DNA of 64,000 nt from Sphingomonas_B tabacisoli (GCF_042678385.1 NZ_JBHUDY010000001.1:1302001-1366000), one strand, 5' to 3'; shown: positions 27,324 through 39,551, counted from the stretch's first letter. Translations and numbers: made by a program. Notes: a model not told the origin generated them from the sequence alone.

Positions 27324-27782
27324 ATGGCACTGGATCACGCCAGGAAATTGATGACCGCGCGACTGGTCGACAGCCTCTATACCGAGGCGATGGTCATGGC
27401 CGACGAGGCGCGCGGCTATTTCGACGAGGTCGGCCGCGGCGACCGCGACTTGCTGGCGCCGGCGCAGCGCGTCGCGTTTTCGTGTGAGTCGCTGAAAGTG
27501 ACGACCCGACTGATGCACGTCATTGCCTGGCTGCTGACCCGCAAGGCGATCGCGGCGGGGGAAATCCGCGAGGACGATCCGGGCGCCGATTCCCGCCGGC
27601 TTGGCCGCGAAGTGGACAGCGACGCCGCCGTCATCGACAACCTGCCGGGACCGGCGCAGGCGATCATCCGGTCCAGCATGGATCTGTACGACCGCGTCGC
27701 CCGGATCGATCGCGGCCTTATCGAGCCGGAGCCCGAGAGCCCGGCGCTGGGGCTGCTTCGCCGGATCGAGCGAGCGCTGTGA
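27324..27782 (+). CDS. rcdA: RcdA (DUF1465), regulator of CtrA degradation
   Basis: A 152-residue DUF1465 protein. The core signature runs from SLYTEAMVMADEARGYFDEV to FSCESLKVTTRLMHVIAWLL (about residues 15-75). In Caulobacter RcdA is an adaptor that delivers CtrA and other substrates to the ClpXP protease with CpdR and PopA. The C-terminal tail is disordered and acidic, as expected. It ends at a palindromic repeat that separates it from the convergent nitronate monooxygenase. Confidence 0.8.
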   Translation: MALDHARKLMTARLVDSLYTEAMVMADEARGYFDEVGRGDRDLLAPAQRVAFSCESLKVTTRLMHVIAWLLTRKAIAAGEIREDDPGADSRRLGREVDSDAAVIDNLPGPAQAIIRSSMDLYDRVARIDRGLIEPEPESPALGLLRRIERAL

Positions 27783-27786
27783 CAAG

Positions 27787-27903
27787 CCCCTTCCCTTCAG
27801 GGGAGGGGTTGGGGTGGGGCAGTCTTCACTTCGTTCCGGCTTCGGTGTTTTGATCGGCCTGCGGCCGAACCCCACCCCTTTCCCCTCCCCTGAAGGGGAG
27901 GGG
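27787..27903. repeat. Palindromic intergenic repeat between convergent genes
   Basis: A C/G-rich left arm (27787-27819) and its near-complement (27870-27903), both built from CCCCTCCCCTGAAGGGG-like blocks, flank a short spacer. The structure can form a long hairpin and could end transcription from both sides. Similar dispersed repeats are common between sphingomonad genes. Part of the same CCCCTCCCC family also flanks the element at 59323-59532. Confidence 0.7.
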
Positions 27904-27910
27904 CCGTGGC

Positions 27911-28879
27911 TCACTTCATCTTGGCGAGCAGCTCCGCCTTGGCCGCGCGATATTCCTGTTCCAGCCGGTCGACGCGCTCGGCGACGGTCTCGATGGCCTT
28001 GACGGCGCCGATGCCCTGGCCGGAGCCCCAGATGTCGCGCCACGCCTTCTTCGCCTGATTGGCGCCGCCGCCGAAATCCATCGTCTTATAGTCGCCCTGC
28101 GGCAGATTGTCGGGATCGAGGCCGGAGGCTTCGATCGACTGGCGCAGATAGTTGCCGTGCACGCCGGTGAAGAGATCCGAATAGACGATGTCGGCAGCGC
28201 GGCCGGCGACGATGCCGCTCTTGTAGGTCTCGTCCGCATTGGCCTCGACCGTCGCGATGAACGGGGAGCCGATATAGGCGAGGTCGGCGCCCATCGCTTG
28301 CGCGCCCAGCACCGAACGCCCGGTCGCGATCGCTCCCGAAAGGGCGATCGGCCCGTCGAACCATTCGCGGATTTCGGACACCAGCGCAAACGGCGAAGTG
28401 GTGCCGGCATGGCCGCCCGCACCGGCGGCCACCGGAATCAGCCCGTCCGCGCCTTTCTCGATCGCCTTGCGCGCGAAGCGGTCGTTGATGACGTCGTGCA
28501 GCGTGATCCCGCCCCAGCCGTGCACGGCCTGGTTCAAATCCTCGCGCGCGCCCAGTGAGGTGATGACGATCGGCACCTGCCATTTGGCGCAGGTCGCGAC
28601 GTCCTGTTCCAGCCGGTCGTTCGATTTGTGCACGATCTGGTTGACCGCGAACGGCGCGGCCGGGCGGTCCGGGTGCTTGCGGTTATGCTCGGCCAGCTCC
28701 TCGGTGATGCGGTGCAGCCATTCGTCGAGCAGCGACTGCGGCCGCGCGTTCAGCGCGGGGAAGGAGCCGACGATCCCCGCCTTGCACTGGGCAATGACGA
28801 GGTCGGGACCGGACACGATGAACAAAGGCGAGCCGATGACCGGCAGGCGCAAGCGATCGAAGAGAGGCGGCAAGCTCAT
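27911..28879 (-). CDS. Nitronate monooxygenase family protein
   Basis: A 322-residue FMN-dependent TIM-barrel protein. Recognisable parts are LPVIGSPLFIVSGPDLV at the start, VAAGAGGHAGTTSPFA near residue 150 with the catalytic-type His, and GAIATGRSVLGAQAMGADLAY, the flavin-phosphate site. Family members oxidise nitronates (propionate-3-nitronate) or act as enoyl reductases. It sits 39 bp downstream of the Rrf2 gene on the same strand, so the two may be cotranscribed. Confidence 0.85.
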   Translation of the reverse strand: MSLPPLFDRLRLPVIGSPLFIVSGPDLVIAQCKAGIVGSFPALNARPQSLLDEWLHRITEELAEHNRKHPDRPAAPFAVNQIVHKSNDRLEQDVATCAKWQVPIVITSLGAREDLNQAVHGWGGITLHDVINDRFARKAIEKGADGLIPVAAGAGGHAGTTSPFALVSEIREWFDGPIALSGAIATGRSVLGAQAMGADLAYIGSPFIATVEANADETYKSGIVAGRAADIVYSDLFTGVHGNYLRQSIEASGLDPDNLPQGDYKTMDFGGGANQAKKAWRDIWGSGQGIGAVKAIETVAERVDRLEQEYRAAKAELLAKMK

Positions 28880-28918
28880 GTTTCGGTTTCATAGCGAAAC
28901 GAAAGCGAGCGGGAAGAC

Positions 28919-29356
28919 CTATTCCGCTGCGACGTCTTCCAGCGGCACCGGAACGGGATCGGACAGGCGGATCGTATCGAGGATGCGGGCGGTCTCGTCG
29001 CGGACCTTCAGCATCACCCAATGGATGCGGCACTGGTCCTGCGTGATGCAGTTCTTGCACGGCTCCGGGGCGAGGCGGCTGGCGCAGGGAACCAGCGCGA
29101 GCGAGCCGCGCGTCAGCCGGATGATGTCGCCATAGCTGATTTCGCCGGGCCGCTTGGCCAGCCAATAGCCTCCATCCTTGCCGCGCAGCGTCTCGACCAG
29201 GCCGGCGCGGCCCATTTCGGAGAGGATAACCGTCAGGAACTTGGCCGGAATATTCTGCGCGGCCGAAATCTCGCCAAGCTGCACCGGTCCCTTCCCGTAG
29301 CGGTCCGCAAGATGCAGCAAGGCGCGGATGGCATAACGGGTCCGTTGCGACAGCAT
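28919..29356 (-). CDS. Rrf2 family transcriptional regulator
   Basis: A 145-residue Rrf2/IscR/NsrR-type regulator. The winged helix covers residues 1-80 (RTRYAIRALLHLADRYGKG onward). Cysteines in CASRLAPEPCKNCITQDQC (about residues 91-109) can bind an iron-sulfur cluster. I chose the ATG at 29356 because family homology starts at MLSQRTRYAI. Its target is unknown; the adjacent nitronate monooxygenase suggests a nitrosative or redox stress response. Confidence 0.85.
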   Translation of the reverse strand: MLSQRTRYAIRALLHLADRYGKGPVQLGEISAAQNIPAKFLTVILSEMGRAGLVETLRGKDGGYWLAKRPGEISYGDIIRLTRGSLALVPCASRLAPEPCKNCITQDQCRIHWVMLKVRDETARILDTIRLSDPVPVPLEDVAAE

Positions 29357-29532
29357 CCGCCTGAAATGGCGGGAATCGGACCATTTTTCAAGTTTGCAAA
29401 AAAGTTCCCGGCAAATGCGACGAGCCGTGATCGGACCGGAGAAAAGGGGCGCTTTTCCCCATGCGGAGTGGTAGTCTGTGGACAACCGACTCGCCGTCCT
29501 GTTCGCGATGGCGCCGCCCGGGGAGAGCATAA

Positions 29533-29691
29533 ATGCCAGAGTCGCAAGCCGAATATTGGGCCCGCAGAGCCAAAGAGCATGCCCGACTCGCCGCAGCCGC
29601 GCCGCACCGGGCAGCAGTCGCCGCGCATCAGGCGCTTTCGCGCGCCTATGAGCAGCGTGCCGAAGACGTGAAAATCACGGCGCACGGCTGA
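29533..29691 (+). CDS. Small hypothetical protein
   Basis: A 52-residue frame starting MPESQAEYWARRAKEHARLA at an ATG preceded by GGGAGAG. It is rich in Ala, Arg and Glu and is predicted to be helical. It carries no recognised domain. Similar short helical proteins beginning with a YWxRRA motif are found in sphingomonads, which is the main reason for listing it. It is divergent from the Rrf2 gene and precedes rpsL by 224 bp. Confidence 0.5.
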   Translation: MPESQAEYWARRAKEHARLAAAAPHRAAVAAHQALSRAYEQRAEDVKITAHG

Positions 29692-29915
29692 CCGCATTCG
29701 GGGCGTCCGGCCCCGTTGACCGGCGGACACCTCGCCGCTATAGGCCCGCCACGCTCGCGAGCCCGGTGGTGACTTATGTCGCCTTGGACGCGCGGGTGAG
29801 CTTGAACATTGTTGGCGCATGAGGGGGCCAGGAGGCAGCACGCCGCCGCGGCTCTTTTAGTTTTGAAACGGTTCGGGCGCCAGCAAAGTAACCGTGTGAA
29901 AGGTGAAGGGCTTCA
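29692..29915. promoter_or_regulatory. Upstream region of the str operon
   Basis: A 224-bp non-coding stretch before rpsL that must contain the operon promoter. TTGAAA at 29864-29869 with AAGTAA 17 bp downstream is one possible sigma-70-type pair, but the -10 match is poor. GTGAAAGGTGAAGG before the rpsL ATG supplies the ribosome site. Confidence 0.35.
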
Positions 29916-30287
29916 ATGCCGACGATCAATCAGCTGGTCCGCAAGGGCCGCGAGCCGCAGAAGGCCAAGTCCAAGGTCCCTGCGATGGAACAGAACCCGC
30001 AAAAGCGGGGCGTGTGCACGCGCGTCTATACGACGACGCCGAAGAAGCCGAACTCGGCGCTCCGCAAGGTGGCCAAGGTTCGTCTGACCAACCAGCGCGA
30101 AGTCATCAGCTACATCCCGGGCGAAGGTCACAACCTTCAGGAGCACTCGGTGGTGCTGATCCGCGGCGGCCGCGTCCGCGACTTGCCGGGCGTCCGCTAT
30201 CACGTGCTGCGCGGCGTGCTCGACACGCAGGGCGTCAAGGACCGCAAGCAGAGCCGTTCGAAGTACGGCGCAAAGCGGCCCAAGTAA
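29916..30287 (+). CDS. rpsL: 30S ribosomal protein S12
   Basis: A 123-residue S12, the decoding-centre protein. The PKKPNSAL loop keeps Lys43, but the second decoding loop reads GGRVRDLPG, placing Arg at position 88 where most bacteria have Lys. Lys88Arg is a known streptomycin-resistance change in other species. It heads the str operon (rpsL-rpsG-fusA-tuf). The ribosome site lies in GTGAAAGGTGAAGG. In other respects the sequence is normal. Confidence 0.98.
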   Translation: MPTINQLVRKGREPQKAKSKVPAMEQNPQKRGVCTRVYTTTPKKPNSALRKVAKVRLTNQREVISYIPGEGHNLQEHSVVLIRGGRVRDLPGVRYHVLRGVLDTQGVKDRKQSRSKYGAKRPK

Positions 30288-30345
30288 CAGGCCAAGTAAG
30301 CTCCGGACAGGTTCCGGATGAAGCTGAAGCAGAAAGGTATTACCA

Positions 30346-30816
30346 ATGGCTCGTCGTCGTCGTCCCGAGAAGCGGGAAATCCTGCCTGATCCCGTTTACG
30401 GCGATCAGGTTCTCTCCAAGTTCATGAATTCGGTGATGCTGGACGGCAAGAAGTCCGTCGCCGAATCGATCGTCTATTCGGCGCTGCAGACCGTCGAGCA
30501 GCGCGCCAAGCGCGAGCCGCTGGGCGTGTTCCACGACGCGCTCAACAACATCAAGCCAGGCATCGAGGTTCGCAGCCGCCGCGTCGGCGGCGCCACCTAT
30601 CAGGTGCCGGTCGAAGTCCGCGCCGAGCGCGCTCAGGCGCTTGCCATCCGCTGGCTGATCTCGGCTGCGCGCGCGCGCAGCGAGAAGACGATGTCGGCGC
30701 GCCTGTCGGGCGAGTTGATGGACGCCGCGCAGAACCGCGGCAACGCCGTGAAGAAGCGCGAGGACACGCACCGCATGGCGGAAGCGAACCGCGCGTTCAG
30801 CCACTACCGCTGGTAA
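30346..30816 (+). CDS. rpsG: 30S ribosomal protein S7
   Basis: A 156-residue S7 beginning ARRRRPEKREILPDPVYGD. S7 starts assembly of the 30S head by binding the 3' domain of 16S rRNA and touches the tRNA exit site. It follows rpsL by 58 bp, a gap that in enterobacteria is the S7 autoregulatory target. The length is typical. A strong hairpin lies between it and fusA. Confidence 0.98.
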   Translation: MARRRRPEKREILPDPVYGDQVLSKFMNSVMLDGKKSVAESIVYSALQTVEQRAKREPLGVFHDALNNIKPGIEVRSRRVGGATYQVPVEVRAERAQALAIRWLISAARARSEKTMSARLSGELMDAAQNRGNAVKKREDTHRMAEANRAFSHYRW

Positions 30817-30832
30817 GTTTCGTACTTATATC

Positions 30833-30864
30833 GTGGGGAGCGGGCACCCGTGCCCGCTCCCCAC
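30833..30864 (+). promoter_or_regulatory. Perfect 14-bp hairpin between rpsG and fusA
   Basis: GTGGGGAGCGGGCA (30833-30846) pairs perfectly with TGCCCGCTCCCCAC (30851-30864) across a 4-base loop. No T tract follows, so it is not a typical terminator. It may act in mRNA processing, partial attenuation or autoregulation inside the str operon. Confidence 0.6.
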
Positions 30865-30884
30865 ATCGCTAAGGATCAAAGATC

Positions 30885-32957
<2,073 letters not shown>

Positions 32958-33200
32958 GGCGGGCGGAGCTAAGCCCGGCTTAGCTCAACCTCGCCGAAAG
33001 GCCGGCCGGCCTCGGGCCCGCCCCGAGGACCGACGACGGCGGATTCATTCCGCCGTCGGCCCGGTGTCAAGCGGGACCCCGGATCAAGTCCGGGGTGACG
33101 AGGTGGAAGGGCTGGCGTTCGATTGAATCAGCCGCTATGGGGCCGCGTTCTCGCGCGCCCCATGACGGCCGGGGAAACAGACTCATAAGGTAGGAAGAAA
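32958..33200. other. fusA-tuf spacer with inverted repeats
   Basis: A 243-bp gap. It holds three inverted repeats: CCTCGGG/CCCGAGG near 33010-33028, a GACGGCGGA/TCCGCCGTC stem at 33035-33057, and a CCGGAtcaagTCCGG-type palindrome at 33076-33096 of a dispersed family. No gene is seen. A tuf promoter may lie toward the end. GGTAGGAAG precedes the tuf ATG. Confidence 0.6.
33076..33096. repeat. Short dispersed palindrome (CCCGGA-TCCGGG family)
   Basis: An 8-bp stem pairs around TCAAG. The inverted form of the same core occurs at 43838-43858 after rpmD, so one repeat family has inserted at two ribosomal operon boundaries. Confidence 0.65.
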
Positions 33201-34391
<1,191 letters not shown>

Positions 34392-34409
34392 GCTTTATCG
34401 CTTGCATCG

Positions 34410-34444
34410 CCGCCCGGCCCTCTCTAGGGGGCCGGGCGGTTTTG
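34410..34444 (+). terminator. Rho-independent terminator after tuf
   Basis: An 11-bp stem (CCGCCCGGCCC at 34410-34420 pairing with 34429-34439) with an 8-base loop, followed by TTTT. It lies 19 bp after the tuf stop and separates the str operon from rpsJ. Confidence 0.85.
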
Positions 34445-34499
34445 CAATTAATGTAAGCCCGGTCGAACCGGGCATGGCTCTTTCGCATCGGTAGTGGAC

Positions 34500-34811
<312 letters not shown>

Positions 34812-35096
34812 GGGCCCGGCTTCTCGACGGAGAAGGTGATTCACCGCTCCGTCATTCGGCCTTGATGGCCGACTGTTTGGCCGGCTTCCGGCAAGACGGA
34901 ATAGCAAGGGATACCGCAGGGCGCTTTCGTTAGCGACCTGGCCTGCGTCCCCGCCATTCGCAGCAATGCGGATATCCAGCCCGGGCGGGGGCGTATCGAA
35001 CATTGGGTTGGGCCTCGGGAAACCCCGGGGCTTTTTCGTTGGCACGCTCCCGAGCTCGCACGAGCGACGGAGCCTCTGTTTGGAAGGAACCAGATC
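34812..35096 (+). promoter_or_regulatory. Long rpsJ-rplC spacer, candidate regulatory leader
   Basis: A 285-nt non-coding region inside the S10 operon. It contains GCCGGcttCCGGC near 34878-34890 and an intrinsic-terminator-like structure at 35012-35036. It could hold a second promoter plus attenuator for rplC onward, or a ribosomal protein-binding leader. I see no credible coding frame. Confidence 0.55.
35012..35036 (+). terminator. Intrinsic terminator/attenuator upstream of rplC
   Basis: GCCTCGGG (35012-35019) pairs with CCCGGGGC (35024-35031) across AAAC, with one T-G wobble, and is followed by TTTTT. It lies between two genes of one operon, so it is more likely an attenuator than a final terminator. 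Confidence 0.7.
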
Positions 35097-35957
35097 ATGC
35101 GCACTGGCGTGATCGCGAAGAAAATGGGCATGACCCGCCTGTTTCAGGAAGACGGCCGGCACGTTCCGGTGACGGTCCTGCAACTGGACAATCTGCAGGT
35201 TATCGGACGTCGTGAAATGGACCGTGACGGTTACGTCGCGGTGCAGCTCGGCGCCGGCACGGCGAAGGCGAAGAACGTCGCCAAGCCGCAGCGTGGCGCA
35301 TTCGGCAAGGCCGAAGTCGAGCCCAAGGCACGCGTCGCCGAATTCCGTGTCGCCGAGGACGCGCTCCTCGATGTCGGCGCAGAGATTTCGGCCGATCACT
35401 TCGTCGCCGGCCAGCTCGTCGACGTTTCGGGCCACACCCAGGGCAAGGGCTTTGCGGGCGGCATGAAGCGTTGGGGCTTCGGCGGTCTGCGCGCCACCCA
35501 CGGCGTCTCGGTTTCGCACCGCTCGCTCGGTTCGACCGGCAACCGCCAGGATCCGGGCCGCGTATTCAAGAACAAGAAGATGGCCGGCCATATGGGCGAC
35601 CGTCAGCGCACCCAGCAGAATCTCGAAGTCGTCTTCACCGACGCCGCGCGCGGCCTGATCTTCGTCAAGGGGTCGGTGCCGGGCCACAAGGGCGCCTGGC
35701 TGACGATCAAGGACGCCGTGAAGGTCGCGCGCCACCAGGACGCGCCGTATCCGGCCGGCCTGCGCTCGCCCGAGCACAACGAAGAGCCGGCTGTGCCCGA
35801 GGTCGATCCGGCCGCCGTGCACGAGCTGCCGCCGCTGCCGGGCGCCGACGAAGTCGCCGCCGGCGTTGCCGCTGCCGACGAGCACGGCGCTGGCTCTGTC
35901 GACGCGGGCGCGAGCGGTGCCGCGGCCGACGACAACAACACCGGCCAGGAGGGCTGA
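35097..35957 (+). CDS. rplC: 50S ribosomal protein L3
   Basis: A 286-residue L3, about 75 longer than the E. coli protein. The conserved part starts MRTGVIAKKMGMTRLFQEDG and includes KRWGFGGLRATHGVSVSHRS and GHKGAWLTI. The last 70 or so residues are an Ala/Glu/Asp-rich extension, low in complexity and probably disordered. L3 reaches the peptidyl transferase centre. A GGAAGGAA ribosome site precedes the ATG. Confidence 0.97.
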   Translation: MRTGVIAKKMGMTRLFQEDGRHVPVTVLQLDNLQVIGRREMDRDGYVAVQLGAGTAKAKNVAKPQRGAFGKAEVEPKARVAEFRVAEDALLDVGAEISADHFVAGQLVDVSGHTQGKGFAGGMKRWGFGGLRATHGVSVSHRSLGSTGNRQDPGRVFKNKKMAGHMGDRQRTQQNLEVVFTDAARGLIFVKGSVPGHKGAWLTIKDAVKVARHQDAPYPAGLRSPEHNEEPAVPEVDPAAVHELPPLPGADEVAAGVAAADEHGAGSVDAGASGAAADDNNTGQEG

Positions 35958-35959
35958 AC

Positions 35960-36586
35960 GTGAAGGTCAAGGTTCAAACCCTCGACGCCAAGGGCAAGGG
36001 CGAGATCGAGCTCAAGGACGAGATTTTCGGTCTCGAGCCGCGCGCCGACATCCTGCACCGCGTCGTCACCTGGCAGCTCGAGAAGCGCCGCGGCACGGCC
36101 CGCGGCACCCGCGAGCGCGCCGATGTGGCCCGCACCGGCAAGAAGTTCGGCCGCCAGAAGGGCGGCGGCACCGCCCGTCACGGCGATCGCCGCGCGCCGG
36201 TGTTCATCGGCGGCGGTAAGGCGCACGGCGCCCGCGTTCGCGACTTCAATCCGTCGCTGAACAAGAAGATCCGCGCGCTCGGCCTGAAGATGGCGCTGTC
36301 GTCGAAGGCCAAGGACGGCAAGCTGATCGTCATGGAAACGCTGGAGCTGAAGGACGCCAAGACCAAGGCGCTGCAGGGCAACCTCGCGGCTCTGGGCTTC
36401 GGCAAGACGGCGCTGGTGATCGACGGCGACACGGTCGAGACGAGCTTCGCGCTCGCCGCGAACAATCTCCGCGAGATCAACTTGCTCCCGGCGATCGGCG
36501 CCAACGTCTATGATATCCTGAAGCACGACACGCTGGTGCTCACCCGGGCCGCTGTCGAAAAGCTGGAGGCCCGGTTCAATGGCTAA
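35960..36586 (+). CDS. rplD: 50S ribosomal protein L4
   Basis: A 208-residue L4 starting at GTG 35960 after AGGAGGG; it begins MKVKVQTLDAKGKGEIELKD. The exit-tunnel loop region KFGRQKGGGTARHGDRR is intact. In E. coli L4 also represses the S10 operon. It starts 2 bp after the L3 stop. It overlaps rplW by 8 bp. Confidence 0.97.
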   Translation: MKVKVQTLDAKGKGEIELKDEIFGLEPRADILHRVVTWQLEKRRGTARGTRERADVARTGKKFGRQKGGGTARHGDRRAPVFIGGGKAHGARVRDFNPSLNKKIRALGLKMALSSKAKDGKLIVMETLELKDAKTKALQGNLAALGFGKTALVIDGDTVETSFALAANNLREINLLPAIGANVYDILKHDTLVLTRAAVEKLEARFNG

Positions 36587-36902
36587 GAAGCAGGCCGCGG
36601 CCGCGATCGACACCCGTCATTACGACGTGGTCGTCGCGCCGCACATCACCGAAAAATCGACACTGCTCAGCGAGCATAATGCGGTCGTGTTCAAGGTCGC
36701 CGACAGCGCGACCAAGCCGCAGATCAAGGCGGCCGTCGAGGCACTGTTCAACGTGACGGTGACCGGCGTGAACACGATCAACCAGAAGGGCAAGACCAAG
36801 CGCTGGAAGGGCAAGCCCTACACGCGCTCGGACGTGAAGAAGGCGATCGTGACGCTGAAAGACGGCGACTCGATCGACGTGACGACGGGGATCCAGGGCT
36901 AA
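36579..36902 (+). CDS. rplW: 50S ribosomal protein L23
   Basis: A 107-residue L23. The core VVAPHITEKSTLLSE motif and GKTKRWKGKPYTRSDVKKA are conserved. L23 lies at the tunnel exit, where it docks trigger factor and SRP. It overlaps rplD by 8 bp and rplB by 1 base, so it is translationally coupled on both sides. Confidence 0.97.
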   Translation: MAKKQAAAAIDTRHYDVVVAPHITEKSTLLSEHNAVVFKVADSATKPQIKAAVEALFNVTVTGVNTINQKGKTKRWKGKPYTRSDVKKAIVTLKDGDSIDVTTGIQG

Positions 36903-37738
36903 TGGCACTCAAGCATTACAACCCGACGAGCCCGGCCCGCCGCGGCCTTATTCTCGTCGACAAGTCTTCGCTGTGGAAGGGCAAGCCCGTCAAGGCGCTG
37001 ACCGAAGGCAAGCGCAAGACCGGCGGCCGCAACAACAAGGGCCATGTCACGTCGCGCGGCATCGCCGGCGGCCACAAGCAGCGCTATCGTTATATCGATT
37101 TCAAGCGCCGCAAGTGGGATGCCCCGGCAACGGTCGAGCGGATCGAGTACGATCCCAACCGCACCGCGTTCATCGCGCTGGTCAAGTATGAGGACGGCGA
37201 GCTCGCCTACATCCTCGCGCCGCAGCGCCTTGGCGCTGGCGACGTGGTCGTGGCCGGCAAGAAGACCGACGTGAAGCCGGGCAATGCGATGGAAATCGGC
37301 CAGGTTCCGGTCGGCACCATCGTCCACAACGTCGAGATGAAGCCCGGCAAGGGTGGTCAGATCGCGCGTTCGGCGGGCACCTATGTGCAGGTCGTGGGCC
37401 GTGACCGCGGGATGGTGATCGTTCGCCTGAACTCGGGCGAGCAGCGCTACATCCACGGCGCCTGCATGGCGACGGTGGGTGCGGTGTCGAACCCCGACAA
37501 CGCCAACCAGTATCTTGCCAAGGCCGGCCGCAACCGCTGGCTGGGCAAGCGCCCGCTGACTCGCGGCGTCGCCAAGAACCCGGTCGACCACCCGCATGGC
37601 GGTGGTGAAGGCCGGACCTCGGGCGGCCGTCATCCGGTCACTCCGTGGGGCAAGCCGACCAAGGGTGCGCGCACTCGTCACAATAAGTCGACCGACAAGA
37701 TGATCATCCGGTCGCGTCACGCGAAGAAGAAGGGTTAA
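36902..37738 (+). CDS. rplB: 50S ribosomal protein L2
   Basis: A 278-residue L2 beginning ALKHYNPTSPARRGLILVDK. The NPVDHPHGGGEG motif near residues 223-234 holds the conserved His needed for peptidyl transferase activity. The length is normal. Its ATG overlaps the rplW stop in TAATG. rpsS follows after 3 bp. Confidence 0.98.
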   Translation: MALKHYNPTSPARRGLILVDKSSLWKGKPVKALTEGKRKTGGRNNKGHVTSRGIAGGHKQRYRYIDFKRRKWDAPATVERIEYDPNRTAFIALVKYEDGELAYILAPQRLGAGDVVVAGKKTDVKPGNAMEIGQVPVGTIVHNVEMKPGKGGQIARSAGTYVQVVGRDRGMVIVRLNSGEQRYIHGACMATVGAVSNPDNANQYLAKAGRNRWLGKRPLTRGVAKNPVDHPHGGGEGRTSGGRHPVTPWGKPTKGARTRHNKSTDKMIIRSRHAKKKG

Positions 37739-37741
37739 GAG

Positions 37742-38017
37742 ATGGCCCGTTCCGTCTGGAAAGGTCCGTTCGTCGAGCTCAGCCTTCTGAAGAAGGCCGA
37801 AACGGCGCAGGAATCCGGTGGCCGTGCGCCGATCAAGACCTGGTCGCGCCGTTCGACGATCCTGCCGCAGTTCGTTGGGCTGACGTTCAACGTCTATAAC
37901 GGCCGCAAGTTCGTGCCGGTCTCTGTCAACGAAGACATGGTGGGCATGAAGCTCGGCGAGTTCGCGCCGACGCGCTTCTTCCCGGGCCATGCCGCCGACA
38001 AGAAGGGCAAGCGCTGA
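37742..38017 (+). CDS. rpsS: 30S ribosomal protein S19
   Basis: A 91-residue S19 starting ARSVWKGPFVELSLLKKAE and ending ADKKGKR. It forms part of the 30S head with S13. Its stop overlaps the rplV ATG in TGATG. Sequence and length are typical for alphaproteobacteria. Confidence 0.97.
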   Translation: MARSVWKGPFVELSLLKKAETAQESGGRAPIKTWSRRSTILPQFVGLTFNVYNGRKFVPVSVNEDMVGMKLGEFAPTRFFPGHAADKKGKR

Positions 38018-38393
38018 TGTCGAAGGCGAAATCCCCCCGCAAGGTGGACGACAAGGAAGCCTTGTCGGTCGGCACGCAGATCCGCGGCTCGGCCCAGAAG
38101 CTGAACCTGGTCGCCGGCCTCATCCGCGGCAAGAAGGCCGGGGAAGCGATGAGCATCCTCCAGTTCTCGCCCAAGGCGATGGCGGTCGATGTCCGCAAGG
38201 TTCTGGCGAGCGCGATTGCGAACGCCGAGAACAATCACAATCTGGATGTCGACGCGCTGGTCGTGAAAGAGGCCAGCGTCGGCAAGTCGATCTCCATGAA
38301 GCGGTTCGCCACCCGCGCCCGCGGCCGTTCGGCCCGGATCGTGAAGCCGTTTTCGCGGCTGCGGATCGTCGTGCGCGAGCAGGAAGAAGCATA

Positions 38394-38394
<1 letters not shown>
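38017..38394 (+). CDS. rplV: 50S ribosomal protein L22
   Basis: A 125-residue L22. It includes KLNLVAGLIRGKKAGEAMSI and the tunnel hairpin SMKRFATRARGRSARI, where macrolide-resistance changes occur in other bacteria. Here the hairpin is intact. It is coupled to rpsS and rpsC by 1-base overlaps. Confidence 0.97.
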
Positions 38395-39101
<707 letters not shown>

Positions 39102-39113
39102 GGATAAGAGAAC

Positions 39114-39551
39114 ATGCTGCAACCGAAACGCACCAAGTTCCGCAAGGCTTTCAAGGGTCGCATTTCCGGCGACGCGCCGGGCGGCACCCAGCTCAACTTC
39201 GGGTCCTATGGCCTGAAGGCGATGGAGCCGGAGCGCATCACCGCCCGCCAGATCGAAGCGGCTCGCCGCGCGATCACGCGTCACATCAAGCGCCAGGGCC
39301 GTCTCTGGATCCGCGTGTTCCCCGACGTCCCCGTGTCGTCGAAGCCGGCCGAAGTCCGCATGGGCTCGGGCAAGGGCGCGCCGGAATTCTGGGTCGCTCG
39401 CGTCAAGCCGGGCCGGATCCTGTTCGAGCTCGACGGCGTCCCGGGCGACATCGCGGCGGTGGCGTTCAGCCGCGCGGCGATGAAGCTGCCGATCAAGACC
39501 AAGGTTGTGGCCCGCCTGGGCGACACCTCGCACCTGGGAGCCGGTAAGTGA
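39114..39551 (+). CDS. rplP: 50S ribosomal protein L16
   Basis: A 145-residue L16 beginning MLQPKRTKFRKAFKGRISGD. The conserved Arg region of the L16 arm (RMGSGKGAPEFWVARVKPGR) is present; L16 positions tRNA near the peptidyl transferase centre. Its TGA overlaps the GTG start of rpmC. Confidence 0.97.
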   Translation: MLQPKRTKFRKAFKGRISGDAPGGTQLNFGSYGLKAMEPERITARQIEAARRAITRHIKRQGRLWIRVFPDVPVSSKPAEVRMGSGKGAPEFWVARVKPGRILFELDGVPGDIAAVAFSRAAMKLPIKTKVVARLGDTSHLGAGK

